From the NCBI GenBank assembly GCA_022393335.1, contig JAJEKB010000874.1, positions 1 through 64,000 on the forward strand: a DNA stretch of 64,000 bases, read 5' to 3'. Shown piece by piece: positions 37,715 through 49,312 of this stretch (positions within the stretch are counted from its first letter, which is position 1; each line of letters opens with the position of its first letter). Source of the stretch: Macrotrachela quadricornifera (Eukaryota > Rotifera > Eurotatoria > Philodinida > Philodinidae). A program made the translations under genes and the position numbers. Below the pieces are notes generated by a model that saw nothing but the letters and a program-made list of their open reading frames with translations, was not told the DNA's origin and made no database searches.

Positions 37715-39460
37715 TCACTCCGTCGTATATAATGAAGCTTTATGAGTCATATCTAAAGTACTAACAAGTTGATCAAATTCTTCAACTTTTGATTCAAATA
37801 TGCGTAGTTCTTCATTTAATTGATTAATTGTTTCACCAAGTGATGGTTCAACAACAAATGATTCAAGCATTGGCGGTTGTTGACATGAACGAATAAATAA
37901 AGCTAAATCATCTGTTGAATCACTTTTACCAAAAAATGGTTTCTATCAAATACGAAAAAAAAAAGAAAAAAAGTTACAAACATTTTAAAGATTACATATT
38001 CATTCTATAATTTCATACCACTTCAACAAGAATAAAATCATCGGGTGCTGTTTCATTTTCTGAATCACCACCTAAATAAAAATTATTTTTCAAATTATGT
38101 TCTTGTTGTTGATCTTGTTCCATTGAATGTTGTTGTTGTTGTTGATTATTATCTTGTTGTTGCATCATAAGTACAAATGGTAAATCATTATCATTTGTAC
38201 GAGAATATGAACCCATATGTGAAGGATGTGTTGTTGTACCTGGTGTTGCAAAAGCTGCACGTAATTTACTGTAATATACTTTATCAGGTGTTCTAAAATG
38301 AAAAAATAAATATTAATTATAAAAAATAAATAATTTTAGATTAAATTTACCCATGACTGGAAGAAACAGAATCACAGCTGGTATGTCTTCGTTTCATAAC
38401 TTCAATAGGTGAACTTTTTGGTACACTGGAATTATGTGCTGATGGTAATTGTGCATCAGTATCACTAAAAATAAATATTCAATATATATGAATTTTCTTT
38501 AAAATTTTCATACTCTTCAAGACTATGTTGATTTCTATCTACTGAAAAATGATCATCTTTAATATCCATACCAAATTGTGTCATATTACTACTTGTTGTA
38601 TTATCAATTTGTGGTGATGACATTGTTAAACGTGTACGATAAGCAACATTTAATACAAAACGTCCAATCGGTGTGACAATACTTCCAATTGTTTTTTTTG
38701 AATAATGTTCACCAAGATGACTAACAATAGGTTCACCACTGTACATTTTATAACAAATAATATATTTATCAGGTGATTGTTTGCGTGATAATTGATATGT
38801 TGGTGTTGCACGTGTACAAGCAAGTAAAGATCGAAGTACAATACTCATACGATTATATATATTAAATCGAACACGTTGTGATGGATCTGATACGGAATCA
38901 TCAAATGATATACACCATGTTTCTAATGTTATTGTATCACCATCTGGTGTACGTAATGATATTTCAACACAAAATGGACTATGTGGAGGATCGATTAGAA
39001 GATGTTGAGTATCTCCTAAACATTTTTTTGCATTAACGGTAACTTCTGGAATGTCTTTTATTGAAAGATAAAACTAAAAACAAAAAGAAAAAAAAATTAT
39101 TTTATAAAAATAACAGAGTGAATGTCTTTATCAATAAAGCAATTAGATAGCTTATTTTAGATGGTCAATATTTTTCGGTTACCACATTTAAAAAAAATCT
39201 CTGTTATCACTCTACTTGAATGAGTATGTATCGAACTAATTAGAATAAATCAATATTCTGGCATCATTGTTAGAGACATTCATTCTTTTATTAATTATAT
39301 ATTTTACCCATTCACTTCCTGAATTAACAGGTTTGGATTTTGTTGTTTTCTTTTCACCTAAACGTGATTGTACAATAATTTGTGCTGCTTTAACAAGGAA
39401 AAATTTTGTGAATTTTTCCAAAGCTTCATGATCTTCATTACTTAATTGATAATCAGTCAT
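37715..39460 (-). CDS. ATG13: ATG13, HORMA-domain subunit of the ULK1 autophagy-initiation complex
   Basis: Scaffold that joins ULK1/ATG1 and FIP200; phosphorylated by mTORC1. Exons: 39460-39308, 39073-38514, 38464-38351, 38292-38019, 37942-37715; 442 aa, all phases agree. N-terminal HORMA domain: EALEKFTKFFLVKAAQIIVQ followed by SRLGEK and SGSEW, then SIKDIPEV, FCVEISLRT, YNRMSIVLRSLLACTRATPT, YQLSRKQSPDKYIICYKMY, and IGSIVTPIGRFVLNVAYR, all colinear with human ATG13. A disordered middle is Gln-rich (about 38110-38165). The C-terminal block DDFILVEVKPFFGKSD corresponds to the human DDFVMIDFKPAF segment, and the very end FDQLVSTL to the human FDAFVETL. ATG at 39458-39460 lies 3 bp after an acceptor (TTTTAG), so a 5' UTR exon is expected upstream. 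Neighbour upstream is a small membrane protein on the same strand. Confidence 0.9.
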
Positions 39461-39514
39461 ATCTAAAACAAAAATAAAATACATATATATGTATATTTTT
39501 TTTTTATTGATTAA

Positions 39515-39943
39515 TTAATAAAAATAATAATGAATAATAGTTAAACATAATTTAAAAAGAAATGGTAGAAAAAGAAATAAAAGTAAAATTGATTGTACTA
39601 TTGTTAAAATACGTTTTTGAGATTTTGTCATTGATGATAAAAGAAAATGAGAACAATTTGTTGTTAATATTGATTGATCAATCCATTCACTAATAGTTGT
39701 TGGATCATCAAGAATTGGTAAACTTCCATTTATTGGTACACATGTTTTAAACGATGATAAAATGAATTCAAAGGTTATAGATTTACACCAATGATTATTT
39801 TCATTGTCTATATTTTTCATATAACAAATATTATTCTGTAAATTCATTTGATTTGTATCATTGAATAAAACTATTTGATATAATTCAGCAAAAATTGTAT
39901 TGCAAATAAATATAAGAAAAAGAAGAATTAAAAGTGTTGCCAT
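39515..39943 (-). CDS. Small membrane/secreted protein of unknown function
   Basis: Not recognised. An intact 142-codon frame begins with a clear signal peptide (MATLLILLFLIFICNTIFAE), followed by a ~85-residue extracellular part with five Cys (NNICYMKN, HWCKS, KTCVPING, TTNCSH among them) and N-x-S/T sequons. It ends with a membrane helix (IVQSILLLFLFLPFLFKLCL) and a short aromatic tail HYYFY, predicting a type I membrane topology. It lies 54 bp upstream of the ATG13 acceptor on the same strand and about 175 bp downstream of COX5B, so it could overlap the ATG13 5' UTR. Codon use resembles the neighbours. It may be single-exon or the visible part of a larger gene. Confidence 0.5.
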   Translation of the reverse strand: MATLLILLFLIFICNTIFAELYQIVLFNDTNQMNLQNNICYMKNIDNENNHWCKSITFEFILSSFKTCVPINGSLPILDDPTTISEWIDQSILTTNCSHFLLSSMTKSQKRILTIVQSILLLFLFLPFLFKLCLTIIHYYFY

Positions 39944-40118
39944 ATTTTTCTCTAATTAGATTTATAAATGAAAGAGAAAGAGAAAAAGAAAAATGTTATT
40001 TTATTTTCTTTTATTTTAATTTGAAGAGACGATGAAAAAAAAACCAAACTAGAGCAAAAGTATGTTAGAGTTAAAGAAGGATTACGATAGTCTAATGCTA
40101 GAAAAAAAAGGATAAGTC

Positions 40119-40930
40119 TCAATGTGCGGCTGGTTTTTGCATTTCTTCAGTTATACCAAAATCAGTTAAATCAACATATTGTCGTTCAGTTAATTTAAAC
40201 CAATGACCTATAGACAAAATTTAATACTCAATACATTTACAGATCAATTATTTCATACCGCAATAACATCGTTTTGGTTCACCACGATGAAGATGCATCC
40301 ATTTTAAGTGATATACATCTTCATTACCTATAAACATATACATATATACAGGTAATCATTTTTAATGATGTTCATGAAAAGAAATTTTTCTGCTTAGATA
40401 ATATATTATAAATATACATAAAATAAACTTACAAATACAAGCCATTAGACGTTTATCGTTGCAACTTGGTAATAAATTTGGATTTTCTGGTGTACTGTTC
40501 GCAATACGTTTAACTGGCATCATATCAAAAGGATCATCATATCCTTTGAATTTCTACAAAAATAAAACTAGAATTATAAATAAAAATCAATTTTTATTAT
40601 ATACCATAGCATATTCAAAACGACGCTTATTTAGAATAATATCCCATGGATTAGGAAAACCTTTAAAGAAATAAATTATTGTATTTACTTAAACAATTAT
40701 TAATATGTTTACTTACGAACTTTGCCATCATCAGGAGGTAATTGTCGTTGACTCATTGGTGAATTATGTGGATCATCATGTGTATGTGATGGTGTTGAAA
40801 CAGCTGCTGGTTCTTCATTCTTTGTATGACCACTTGATGATGAGGCTTGACGAATAATGGCTAATGTATTAACACGAGGAAGTGTATTAAGAGTTGCACA
40901 TCGACCACCAATAGCTATGTGAGCTAGCAT
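40119..40930 (-). CDS. COX5B: Cytochrome c oxidase subunit 5B, mitochondrial
   Basis: Nuclear-encoded, zinc-binding structural subunit of respiratory complex IV on the matrix side. Exons: 40930-40717, 40660-40605, 40553-40433, 40327-40259, 40207-40119; 182 aa, phases agree. The first exon is an Arg/Ser-rich mitochondrial presequence. The mature part reads NPWDIILNKRRFEYAMKFKG, DPFDMMPVKR, STPENPNLLPS, then MACICNED, WMHLHRGEPKRCYCGHWFKL, matching the family (human CICEED and RCPRCGAHYKL). The zinc cysteines are present as CIC and a shortened CYC instead of CxxC, a spacing I recall from other invertebrate COX5B proteins. The C-terminus is about 20 residues longer than in mammals. Confidence 0.92.
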
Positions 40931-41305
40931 TTTCTTTTGTTTGTTTTTAAAAAAAAATTATCTAAAGTTAACACTAATATAAACTATGTCAAGAATATAA
41001 AAACACGAGAACTAGGAAAAAAAATAAATGGATGATGAATGAGGAGAGAGATTTCGTTTTTCTATTATTATTGGATAATAAAAGACCAATCAGATTTATT
41101 CTACGTATTTATGCATTTCTATTTTTGATTCTAAGAAGTATTTAGAATTTAAATACAATAATCATATATTATTTTCCTATTATTTAAAATTAAATTTTAA
41201 TTACTCATAAATTCATCTACGATGAATCAATAGTAACCACATCGATAATGGCGAACGGTTAATTTTGTTGTAAAAAATTTCATTAGATTAATATTGAATA
41301 GTATA
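40931..41305. other. Divergent promoter region, COX5B / tectonic
   Basis: 375 bp of AT-rich sequence separate the two divergent start codons. It must hold both core promoters; no specific element is identified. Confidence 0.45.
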
Positions 41306-44030
41306 ATGATTTCAACATATTTTCTTATCTACGTTCTTACTATTCTTCAATTAAATTCAAGTAATTAACTTTTTAATTAAGATAATAATTGAATTTTTGT
41401 TTTTTTCTTATAGATATTGTTTTGAGTCAACGTGATTTTCCCAATCCAGCGATTATTAATCCGGATGCATGTTCTTGCGATCTTCGAGACAATGCTTGCG
41501 ATCCAAACTGTTGTTGCGATCTTGTTCGTCATTTATTTATATGAATATCTTACTAATTTTTATTTATTTATCTAGGACTGTGATGCAGATGATCTGAGTG
41601 TATCACCAATATGTAAATCAATACGAACTACTTCAGATTCTTCTTCTGAAGAATTGAGTTTTCAAACATGGAATTGTTCTAATAGCACTTCTGCTGCTCT
41701 CTATGACTATTTTCCATTTGTTTGTGTGCAGGTATGTTATTGTAATTGAGAAAAAAAAATGAAAATATTAGTATAATTTCAAATAGTTTACATTAAACGA
41801 AGTCATTAATAAATCTTATTCAACAGATAATGTTACATTTTTGAGAGCACCAGAAGAGGCAACCAATCTACGTTCAACATTTATTACTGATTATCCGGAA
41901 TTATTTCAACCGTTAAGTTTATCATCGCCTATTACTACTAACAGTTATTCTATAAATAATCCTATTAAACTATCAAACGGTACAGAATTTACATTGCCTG
42001 GAAATTTAGCTGGTATGAGTTGTCAAATAGGTGTGCCGGTTTTATTTGGAGTCAATCGCGATGTTTCATGCACATCGATTGTACGTTCTGTATAATTTAA
42101 TATGATTTTTTTTTCTAATGAAATAATTTCTTCTTTTATTTTTTTGATATTTTAACAGGATCTTTGTAATTATATCAATAATGCAGCGTCATTTGCTGAA
42201 GGTGGTGGCTCAAGTTCGAGTAAAACCGTCATGTTTTTTACAAAAATGTATACACCACCTTCTAATACAACAATAAATGATAATACAGAATATTATTTTA
42301 AAGATTCATATTTTCTAAATGTCAGTACTATACCATTTACTACTAATGATAATATCCCGGATTATTGTCCCGGTGAATATCCATTGGCACGTACTCAACG
42401 TTATAATTCTGCTTGTAATTCATCTGACAGAAGTTTATGTACAAGTAATAGTCGCTATCAAAGATGGTCCGGATGTTCAGTGAGAGATGGACTCAGTTAT
42501 AGAACAATTCCTGACAGCCTTTTTACTCGTGAACCTACATCAATGGATGACTCAACGAATTTTGCTGATTTTAATAATGCAACTAATAGATCATGTATGT
42601 CCTGAAGATTTTATTTTGATATATATATTATGTTTTGTTTGTTTTTCATCATTGTTGTAGCAATATCTTGTTCAGGCACTAATATTCGACGAGTATTCTA
42701 TCGTTTTAATTATTCATCTATTGATAATACTATTTCAACTGTTGAAGTATTCGCCTTAGTAAACTCATCGACTACAACGACCAATGTACGAATTACAATT
42801 GTATGGAATGATGTAGCAAATAATTCTGCATCATCTACAACTATTCCTCGTATGAATCTATTTCATTCTATAATATAATAATTATATTTTGATTTAGGTG
42901 GTTATCTTGTTGGAGAAGGTCTTCAATTTCGACGAAATGGTGCTTCTTCAGATATATCAATTTTAGTTTCAAGTAAAATTTTGCTTTATTATTAATTTAT
43001 AAAAATAATTCATTTTATTTGTTAAGCTTCTAGTGGTTTATGTATTGATGCTACTCGACAAAATCTTCGTTATAAAAAAGGTACTTCATCATATTGTTTT
43101 ATTCAATTAAAACAAACTTCTATACAACAATGTCATGATCTCAAGTCTGTTTCTTTTTTGTTAAATATACAAATCAGATTTATTTTTGTCTTTTCTTTTA
43201 TTAGACTTAGTATGTATGTTTATTTGAATACATATTTTGCTCCAGCATCAGATGTTCTTTCACATCCAGATTCGAATGCAACATTAATTAAAATACGGTC
43301 TATATAAAAAATAAATAAATAATAAATATTTATTAATGTTTGAAAATTTAATTTAGAGATGATGACCAAGATTCATTAGATCTTGATCGAATCGATGTGA
43401 CACGTTCAAAAAATTTATTAGATACAAGTAATATTCCTAGTACAAGATCTATCACAACAATTTATGCAAAATATGATCTAATACAAAACCTTCCGATTTG
43501 TTACGATGTTCCATCTGGTATTTATATAGAATTTGGTTTTGTTCGTGTAGATGTTAGCCCTACATTTTCATATGAACGAATTATTTCTGTTCAATATAAG
43601 TAAATAATTTTGTTTTTCTATATTAATACAATATATGAATATATTTTATTCTAAAGTTATACTTATTCAAATTGGCAATTCGATTGTAGCAGACGTTCTT
43701 GTAATAATACATCAACACAACGATATATTGTATCATTTCAAACAGCTTTTGTTGATTATACTAAGTATTGAAATTTTTCAATAATAATATTTCAAAATGT
43801 TATTTTTATTTTATTTATTTTTTAGTATGGCACTTAAATTTACCGATACAACAAAATCAGATATAACTTCTGCTGATAATTATATTCAACATTTACTTTG
43901 GCTTATTACACCTGAATATAAAGGTGAACCTGCTTATCGAAATTATACAATTGCAATGATTCTTATTTTTATTGCAATTAGTATTGTAGTTATGCATGTT
44001 TTACTATTTGGAGTAATGTGTCCATTTTAG
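41306..44030 (+). CDS. Tectonic family protein (ciliary transition zone), 12 exons
   Basis: Tectonics are part of the MKS/B9 module of the ciliary transition zone that gates membrane-protein entry and supports Hedgehog signalling in vertebrates. Exons: 41306-41360, 41414-41523, 41576-41731, 41787-42080, 42159-42594, 42661-42849, 42898-42972, 43027-43144, 43205-43297, 43357-43599, 43657-43764, 43826-44030; 693 aa, all phases agree. Signal peptide (MISTYFLIYVLTILQLNSS), then the diagnostic Cys block CSCDLRDNACDPNCCCD continuing DCDADD. A long Cys-containing extracellular part follows (for example DYCPGEYPLARTQRYNSAC, SCSGTNIRRVFYRFNYSSID), and a C-terminal membrane helix (MILIFIAISIVVMHVLLFGV), as in TCTN2/TCTN3. 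The donor after exon 2 is the weak GTTCGT. Which tectonic paralogue this is cannot be decided by eye. Confidence 0.85.
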
Positions 44031-44155
44031 GGACAAAAAAAACACTTAATTTTGTTTAATTAAATGTTTTGTAATTTGTTGTTTTAGAAATTTTTATTAA
44101 AGAAAAAGAATAAAGAAAACTGTTTAGTATGGTTCTTGATTATCTATTAAAATGT

Positions 44156-45623
44156 TTAAGAATACATATTGGTTGATTGTGTCGATGCTAAACGAATCAA
44201 TTGTTTATTTGTTTTTTCTGTTTGTTGAATGTATTGCTTAAGTGTTGTTGATGTTCGATCTAAGATTCGTTGTAATAGTTTTAATGCATCAGAATTAACA
44301 GATGAATGACGTTGATAAACAACAAGAATAATAACTGGAATATTAATTTGATGAAGTTTAGTAAATACTATTTTAAAAAAAGTATGTTAAATAAATAAAT
44401 AAAGTAATTAATAAATGACTTACAAGCAGCTGATAAACCTCGAATTGCATTTGGTGGTTCAATTGGTTTAATTATTTGTGTAATTTTATCATCGTTTGAA
44501 ATTATTGATGATTTAATATAACGAATAAATAAATTTGATTTATTTTCTAATTCACCTGTAATAGTAACATAATCCATGGATAAACGTGATTGAATAATAT
44601 AAACAGGATTTGAAATATTCAAATTTGATAAATTAAATTTGTTCAAAATCTATTTTATATTCAAATAGAAAAAAAAATTTTATGATATTTTTTTATAAAA
44701 TACTTGTTCGGTTAATGGCCAAATTCGATCAGATTTAATTGAAGAATTTAATTGAATAAGTACAAATGAACTTGATGCTAATCGATAAATACGATCAACA
44801 CTTTGTGTTGAATATTGTTGTATTTTAATTTGATCAAATGATTTTTTTTCATTATTATTATCATCATCGGTAGATTTTTCATCTGTTGCATATCCTATTA
44901 ATTCCATATCATAATTGCACAAAATATGTGTAAAAGCAAATGCTATTATAAATAAATTTTAATTAATTTAAATTTTTTATAAAATAAAAACTGTGTTTTA
45001 TTTTTACCTGAAGCAGTTGTACCTAAAGTAATTAATAAAGTTGAACATGGAATTTTGATTGTATCATTTTTTAAATCATCTCGCCAAATGATTGAAAATG
45101 GTAATCTAAATTTATATCCAATGTATATTGTGAAAGATTTGGAAAAAAAATGATATAATCGTCATGATCTCAATGAATTTATACCATAACTAAACTTTGA
45201 TGAATATACGATAGTTTATTCTACTTTCTCTCCGAATAAACTTCTTATAGTGAATGATTCCAACATACAGTAAAAATTTTGTCCTTATCAACTTATGTAC
45301 ATTTGTATATTAAATTTGTGATTTTTCTATAGACTTTTGAATAATATCATATAAAAGAATAGTTAATTTGACTTTTATTAAATATAGAAGAATCAATAAT
45401 TAAATAAACGAACTAATTCAAATAGAATTTTCCCGATATTTTTAATAAGCATATGCCCATATATGAAACATGGTATTTTTTTCAATCCTATATGCATTAT
45501 ATATTATAAACAAAATACTCACTTATCAGGATCTCGACTTGAACGTTTTTGATCTTCTTCATCACTATCAATAGTTTCAATTTCTTCCGATGTTATATCA
45601 TCATAACCATAAAGAACTGACAT
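44156..45623 (-). CDS. PSMG1: Proteasome assembly chaperone 1-like (PAC1/PSMG1)
   Basis: PAC1 pairs with PAC2 to template the 20S proteasome alpha ring. Exons: 45623-45523, 45105-45008, 44942-44704, 44649-44424, 44367-44156; 291 aa (human 288), phases agree. It begins with an acidic segment (DDITSEEIETIDSDEEDQ), then SIIWRDDL, PCSTLLITLGTTASA and SSSFVLIQLNSS. The C-terminal third PNAIRGLSAALFTKLHQINI, PVIILVVYQR, then LKLLQRILDR and the last residues TNMYS parallel human PSMG1 (LPAAVLSYCQVWKIPAILYL, EAFKPILSTR, SNIYT). The match is weaker in the middle, so the call rests mainly on length, order and both ends. Confidence 0.65.
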
Positions 45624-45763
45624 CTTCAATGAATACATAGAATTTTATAAAATCAAAAGAAAAATATGAATACTTTATTTTTATTTCGATTATAATAAAA
45701 TGAATTATATATTTCTACAAGACATACAAAAATCTGACAGACAGAAAAAAAAAAGAAAAGATT

Positions 45764-47344
45764 TTAATCTGTTTGCGTTTGTTTTGTTATTCCAGTTTGT
45801 TCAATAACCGTTGATTTTATGGGTAAAATTTCCATTTCTTGTTGTTGTTTTTCCATAAATGATTTTTTATTTATTTCATCAACACAAAAATGTACAAAAC
45901 AACTAACAGGTATCCATATTAATAATGAAAATGTTAAAATCATTCCAACAATATTTCCTTCAAACCATTCACCACGTCGATTATTATTTAATGCATTTTC
46001 AATATAAGGACTTTTTCGATGTTTACCACCAATTGGTACAGATGATTGTAAATCAATTGAGTGTTTACATGTTATTTGTTGTTTTATTGTTTGATTTGAT
46101 ATATTATAAATATTAACATGATTAAAACAAAGATGTGCACGTCGTTTAAGTGCTGGACGTAATGTTATTGGTATAAGATCAATACAATGTTGTACAGTAC
46201 GTGATAATTCAGTATTAAATTGAAAAAAACCTTTTCGTGTTGTATTTATTGTACATAATGTTAAATTTAAACCCATTTGACGCAAAAATAAATAACTTGT
46301 TTTCATTAAACCATTAAAAAATATTGAAAGATTTTTTGTTATATTTTCATTTAATATTGATAAACCTGTATTAAGATTTATTTCTTCTGTATTATTATTA
46401 TTTGTATAAAATGGTGATGAACATATTCCACCAATATCATATGTATGAATTGATGATTGATAACCAAGTATATAATTATCTTTTTCAGTATTTGTTAATA
46501 ACATTTGATGAGCAAGACAATAATTTTTTAATGATAAACTTATATTATTTGATAATGTATGAAGTAAATCAAATGGTAATGTTAAATTTGTATTAATATG
46601 ATTAATTAATGTTATACGTTTTAATAAAAATCCTCCATATTCATTACGTGTTAATGTACGTAATAAAAAATTAAAATGTTCAATAAATGTATATATATAA
46701 TAAATATTTGAATAAAATATTTTTTCATATAATAATTCATCAATAAATAAAGCTAATGAACAAAATGATATTGTTTTATATTGTATATCATCTGATTCAC
46801 ATCTTAATGTTAATAATTCATATATAAAATGTAAATCATGTAAAATTAATGAATTTTTTTGATATATATCTTCTTCTTGTTGTAAATTTTTCCATAAACT
46901 ATCATTAACTAATTGAGGATAATATTGTAATAATTGTCGTTGAGAAAATTTTAATGTTATTGTTGAATTATTTGATAATGATATATAATAATAATATGTA
47001 CCATTTAAATATATATAAATCTGTAATTGTGGATAAATAATTATACAAACACTTGAACGTTCTTCATCATGAATATGACCAAGATAAGTAAATTTATGTT
47101 TTATTTGTGTATTTATTGATTTATCAATAGAAATATTTGGTGAAAAAAAATGCTCATTTGAATGAATAGTTACATTAAATGTTATATTACAAAGATTTAA
47201 TGATAAATTTTGATTTGTTGTTATATATAAATCAATAGATGGTTTTGAAATTGATTCATTACAAAGAATATGTTGTGGTGAATATAGACTCAATATTGGA
47301 GGAAAATATATTGCAAGAAAAATAAAAGATATGATGAGATTCAT
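45764..47344 (-). CDS. ADAM17-like protein without zinc site (predicted pseudoprotease), intronless
   Basis: A 526-codon frame without introns. Residues 1-20 are a signal peptide. About 75-125 resemble the ADAM17 prodomain (FTYLGHIHDEERSSVCIIIY against FTGHVVGEPDSRVLAHIRDD). About 190-345 follow the metalloprotease fold: CSLALFIDELLYEKI, the helix IYTFIEHFNFLLRTL, then NYCLAHQMLL, YDIGGICSSPFYT and EEINLNTGLSIL (ADAM17: VCLAHLFTY, HGGVCPKAYYS, IYLNSGLTS). Where ADAM17 has HELGHNFG, this protein has KTSYLFLRQMGLN (about 348-360), so all zinc ligands and the catalytic Glu are lost. After FQFNTELSRTVQHC it skips the disintegrin and membrane-proximal domains and goes almost straight to an ADAM17-type anchor, GNIVGMILTFSLLIWIPVSC then FVHFCVDE (ADAM17: [28 protein letters not shown]). 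The short tail ends TQTD. Absence of introns suggests a retrocopy. It has about 20 sequons and is open throughout, so it is probably still constrained. Confidence 0.7.
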   Translation of the reverse strand: MNLIISFIFLAIYFPPILSLYSPQHILCNESISKPSIDLYITTNQNLSLNLCNITFNVTIHSNEHFFSPNISIDKSINTQIKHKFTYLGHIHDEERSSVCIIIYPQLQIYIYLNGTYYYYISLSNNSTITLKFSQRQLLQYYPQLVNDSLWKNLQQEEDIYQKNSLILHDLHFIYELLTLRCESDDIQYKTISFCSLALFIDELLYEKIFYSNIYYIYTFIEHFNFLLRTLTRNEYGGFLLKRITLINHINTNLTLPFDLLHTLSNNISLSLKNYCLAHQMLLTNTEKDNYILGYQSSIHTYDIGGICSSPFYTNNNNTEEINLNTGLSILNENITKNLSIFFNGLMKTSYLFLRQMGLNLTLCTINTTRKGFFQFNTELSRTVQHCIDLIPITLRPALKRRAHLCFNHVNIYNISNQTIKQQITCKHSIDLQSSVPIGGKHRKSPYIENALNNNRRGEWFEGNIVGMILTFSLLIWIPVSCFVHFCVDEINKKSFMEKQQQEMEILPIKSTVIEQTGITKQTQTD

Positions 47345-47421
47345 GATGAATCTTTATCTATTTTTACATCTAAAAATGATAAGATCTATTACAAAAACCG
47401 AAAAAAAATATACTAAAATAC

Positions 47422-47982
47422 AGGGTGGCCCAAAAGTCACGCAACAAAGAAACATTTCAATGTCTCAACTACGGTTCGAGCAAACGGACTGATCTTTTCA
47501 CTACGAATAAAGGCGTGCTCACACTCCATATCCATAAAAACAAGGTTACAGAGAATCTTTCTTAAGTGCCACCATTAACTTAAACAAAAAAAATTTACTT
47601 TCTCAAGTATAGGAGAAAAAACAATATACAGAGTGGTACAAGGGTCACTTTACAGAAAAAAAATGAATATCTTCATTACGGCTCAAGCAGATGAGCGGTT
47701 TTTTTTTGCTTATGATAAAGGTATGTTCAAGCTTTATATCTATAAAGACAAGCCTAGGGAGACGCTTTGTTAAATATATTTTCCTTTCCCCTATCTGTAA
47801 AAAAGTCAATATTTTTTGCTAAATTTAATAATGGTATTTAAGAAAGGTTCTTTGTAGCCTTATCTTTATGGACATGAAGTGTGCGCATGTCTTTATTCGT
47901 AGTAAAAAGATCAGTCCGTTTGCTCGAACCGTAGTTGAGATATTGAAATGTTTCTTTGTTGCGTGACTTTTGGGCCACCCGA
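47422..47982. mobile_element. 561-bp mariner/Tc1-type MITE with ~145-bp TIRs
   Basis: Flanked by TA. The left end (CAGGGTGGCCCAAAAGTCAC) and right end, inverted (TCGGGTGGCCCAAAAGTCAC), agree for about 145 bp with few mismatches (47422-47570 against 47838-47982). TA duplication and GGGTGGCCCAAAAGT termini are typical of the IS630-Tc1-mariner group. Between the arms, about 47628-47790 is a third, degenerate copy of the arm in the left orientation (ACAGAGTGGTACAAGGGTCA and ATTACGGCTCAAGCAGATGA), so the element has an unusual three-module structure. No transposase. It lies 80 bp upstream of the ADAM17-like start codon and about 255 bp from the 3' end of the AIG1-like gene. Confidence 0.8.
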
Positions 47983-48237
47983 TATAGTACTACAATTATG
48001 TATACAGTTGATTTCCTATGAGCTATGTACATATATGAATGAATGAGATTTTTTAAATTTAAAAAATAAAAAAAATAAAAACTTTTCATAAATGTATAAT
48101 ATATATTTTGTTCAGATGAGTTAATTGAGTAAGTTTGTAACATATAGAGTATATTTTAAGCTTTCTTCTTATTATCTTTAACATTGTTAATTCCTAAATC
48201 TAAAATAATCAATTAGATTCTATAGAATATATTTAAA

Positions 48238-49164
48238 TTAAAGATTATTATTACGTATTAAGAGCAATGTATACATCTCTCCAATGAAGTATAATCCAAT
48301 GATAAAGAATATAGCACCAAGAAAATATAAATTACGATAGATGTATGAGAGTTCATTCAATATTGGATAAAGCCAAAGACTTGTTTTAAATTCAAGCCAA
48401 TGTGTATAATTTAGATAATGAAGCCTTAAAATAAATATTTTAGAATAATTTTTAAAAACAATTATATTTACCAAGCTGTATATCCACTAGCTAGAATTAA
48501 AAGACATGAAAGACCTATTTTTCGTGACGGATAATGATGATAATGTAAAAGACTTTCAAGCCAAATAGCCACTGCTGGTAATGTATGCTAAAAAAAATAA
48601 TAAAATCATACGAATATTTTCAAAAATAAAATTAATTTTTGAAAACATACCATAACATGATTATAAATAGGTGGAATAAATTTGTCTAATGATTCTGGAA
48701 AAATTAATTTTCGATCAAAATGGTATAAACCCCAAAATGAAAGACACACAAACTAGATACAATTACAAATTTAAATCTGTTTATATTTTTTTATTATTAT
48801 TAAAAAACAAATTTTTTATTACTGTTCCTATTGGAAAAGCCGCACTAGCAAATAATAAATCACGTATTTTTTGTAATATTGAACGTTCTTCTAATAGGAC
48901 TGTATTTGAACCAAAAAAGAAATTAATTATACATAATACATAATAAAATATATGTAGATACTAAATTTTCAAATAATTTCATATATAAAAAATAATCAAA
49001 AATCTATTCACCATATTTAATATTGTTAGAAAACTATGTTTTCCTCCTGAACCAATCACTATTTTTTCCATTATTATTTGTTGAATTTCATATGTACAAC
49101 CCCAATACAGAGCACCAATAGCAAATAATGATAAAATAAAACCAATATAATCTCTGATTGGCAT
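48238..49164 (-). CDS. AIG1/ADTRP-type multi-pass hydrolase (FAR-17a/AIG1 family)
   Basis: Human AIG1 and ADTRP are threonine hydrolases that cleave fatty-acid esters of hydroxy fatty acids. Exons: 49164-49012, 48960-48823, 48752-48651, 48587-48472, 48424-48238; 231 aa (human AIG1 ~238), phases agree. About six membrane segments. Conserved: FLTILNM with the presumed nucleophilic Thr (human KFLTFIDL), LEERSILQKIRDLLFASAAF, FPIGTFVCLSFWGLYHFDRK, LIFPESLDKFIPPIYNHVMH with the presumed catalytic His in NHVMHT (human NHGMHT), HHYPSRKIGL, and the final FIIGLYFIGE (human LYLLGE). The assignment to AIG1 or ADTRP is open. Confidence 0.85.
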
Positions 49165-49312
49165 ATTTATCTTAAAAACACAATGATTTAATATACTTAT
49201 TCAAAAACAAAAAGAAAGAAATAAGCACGATTTGAAATGTTTATATATCTTATAAAAAAAAAGAGATAAATCAAATTGAAATATATACACAAACAAAACT
49301 AAGAATCATCAT

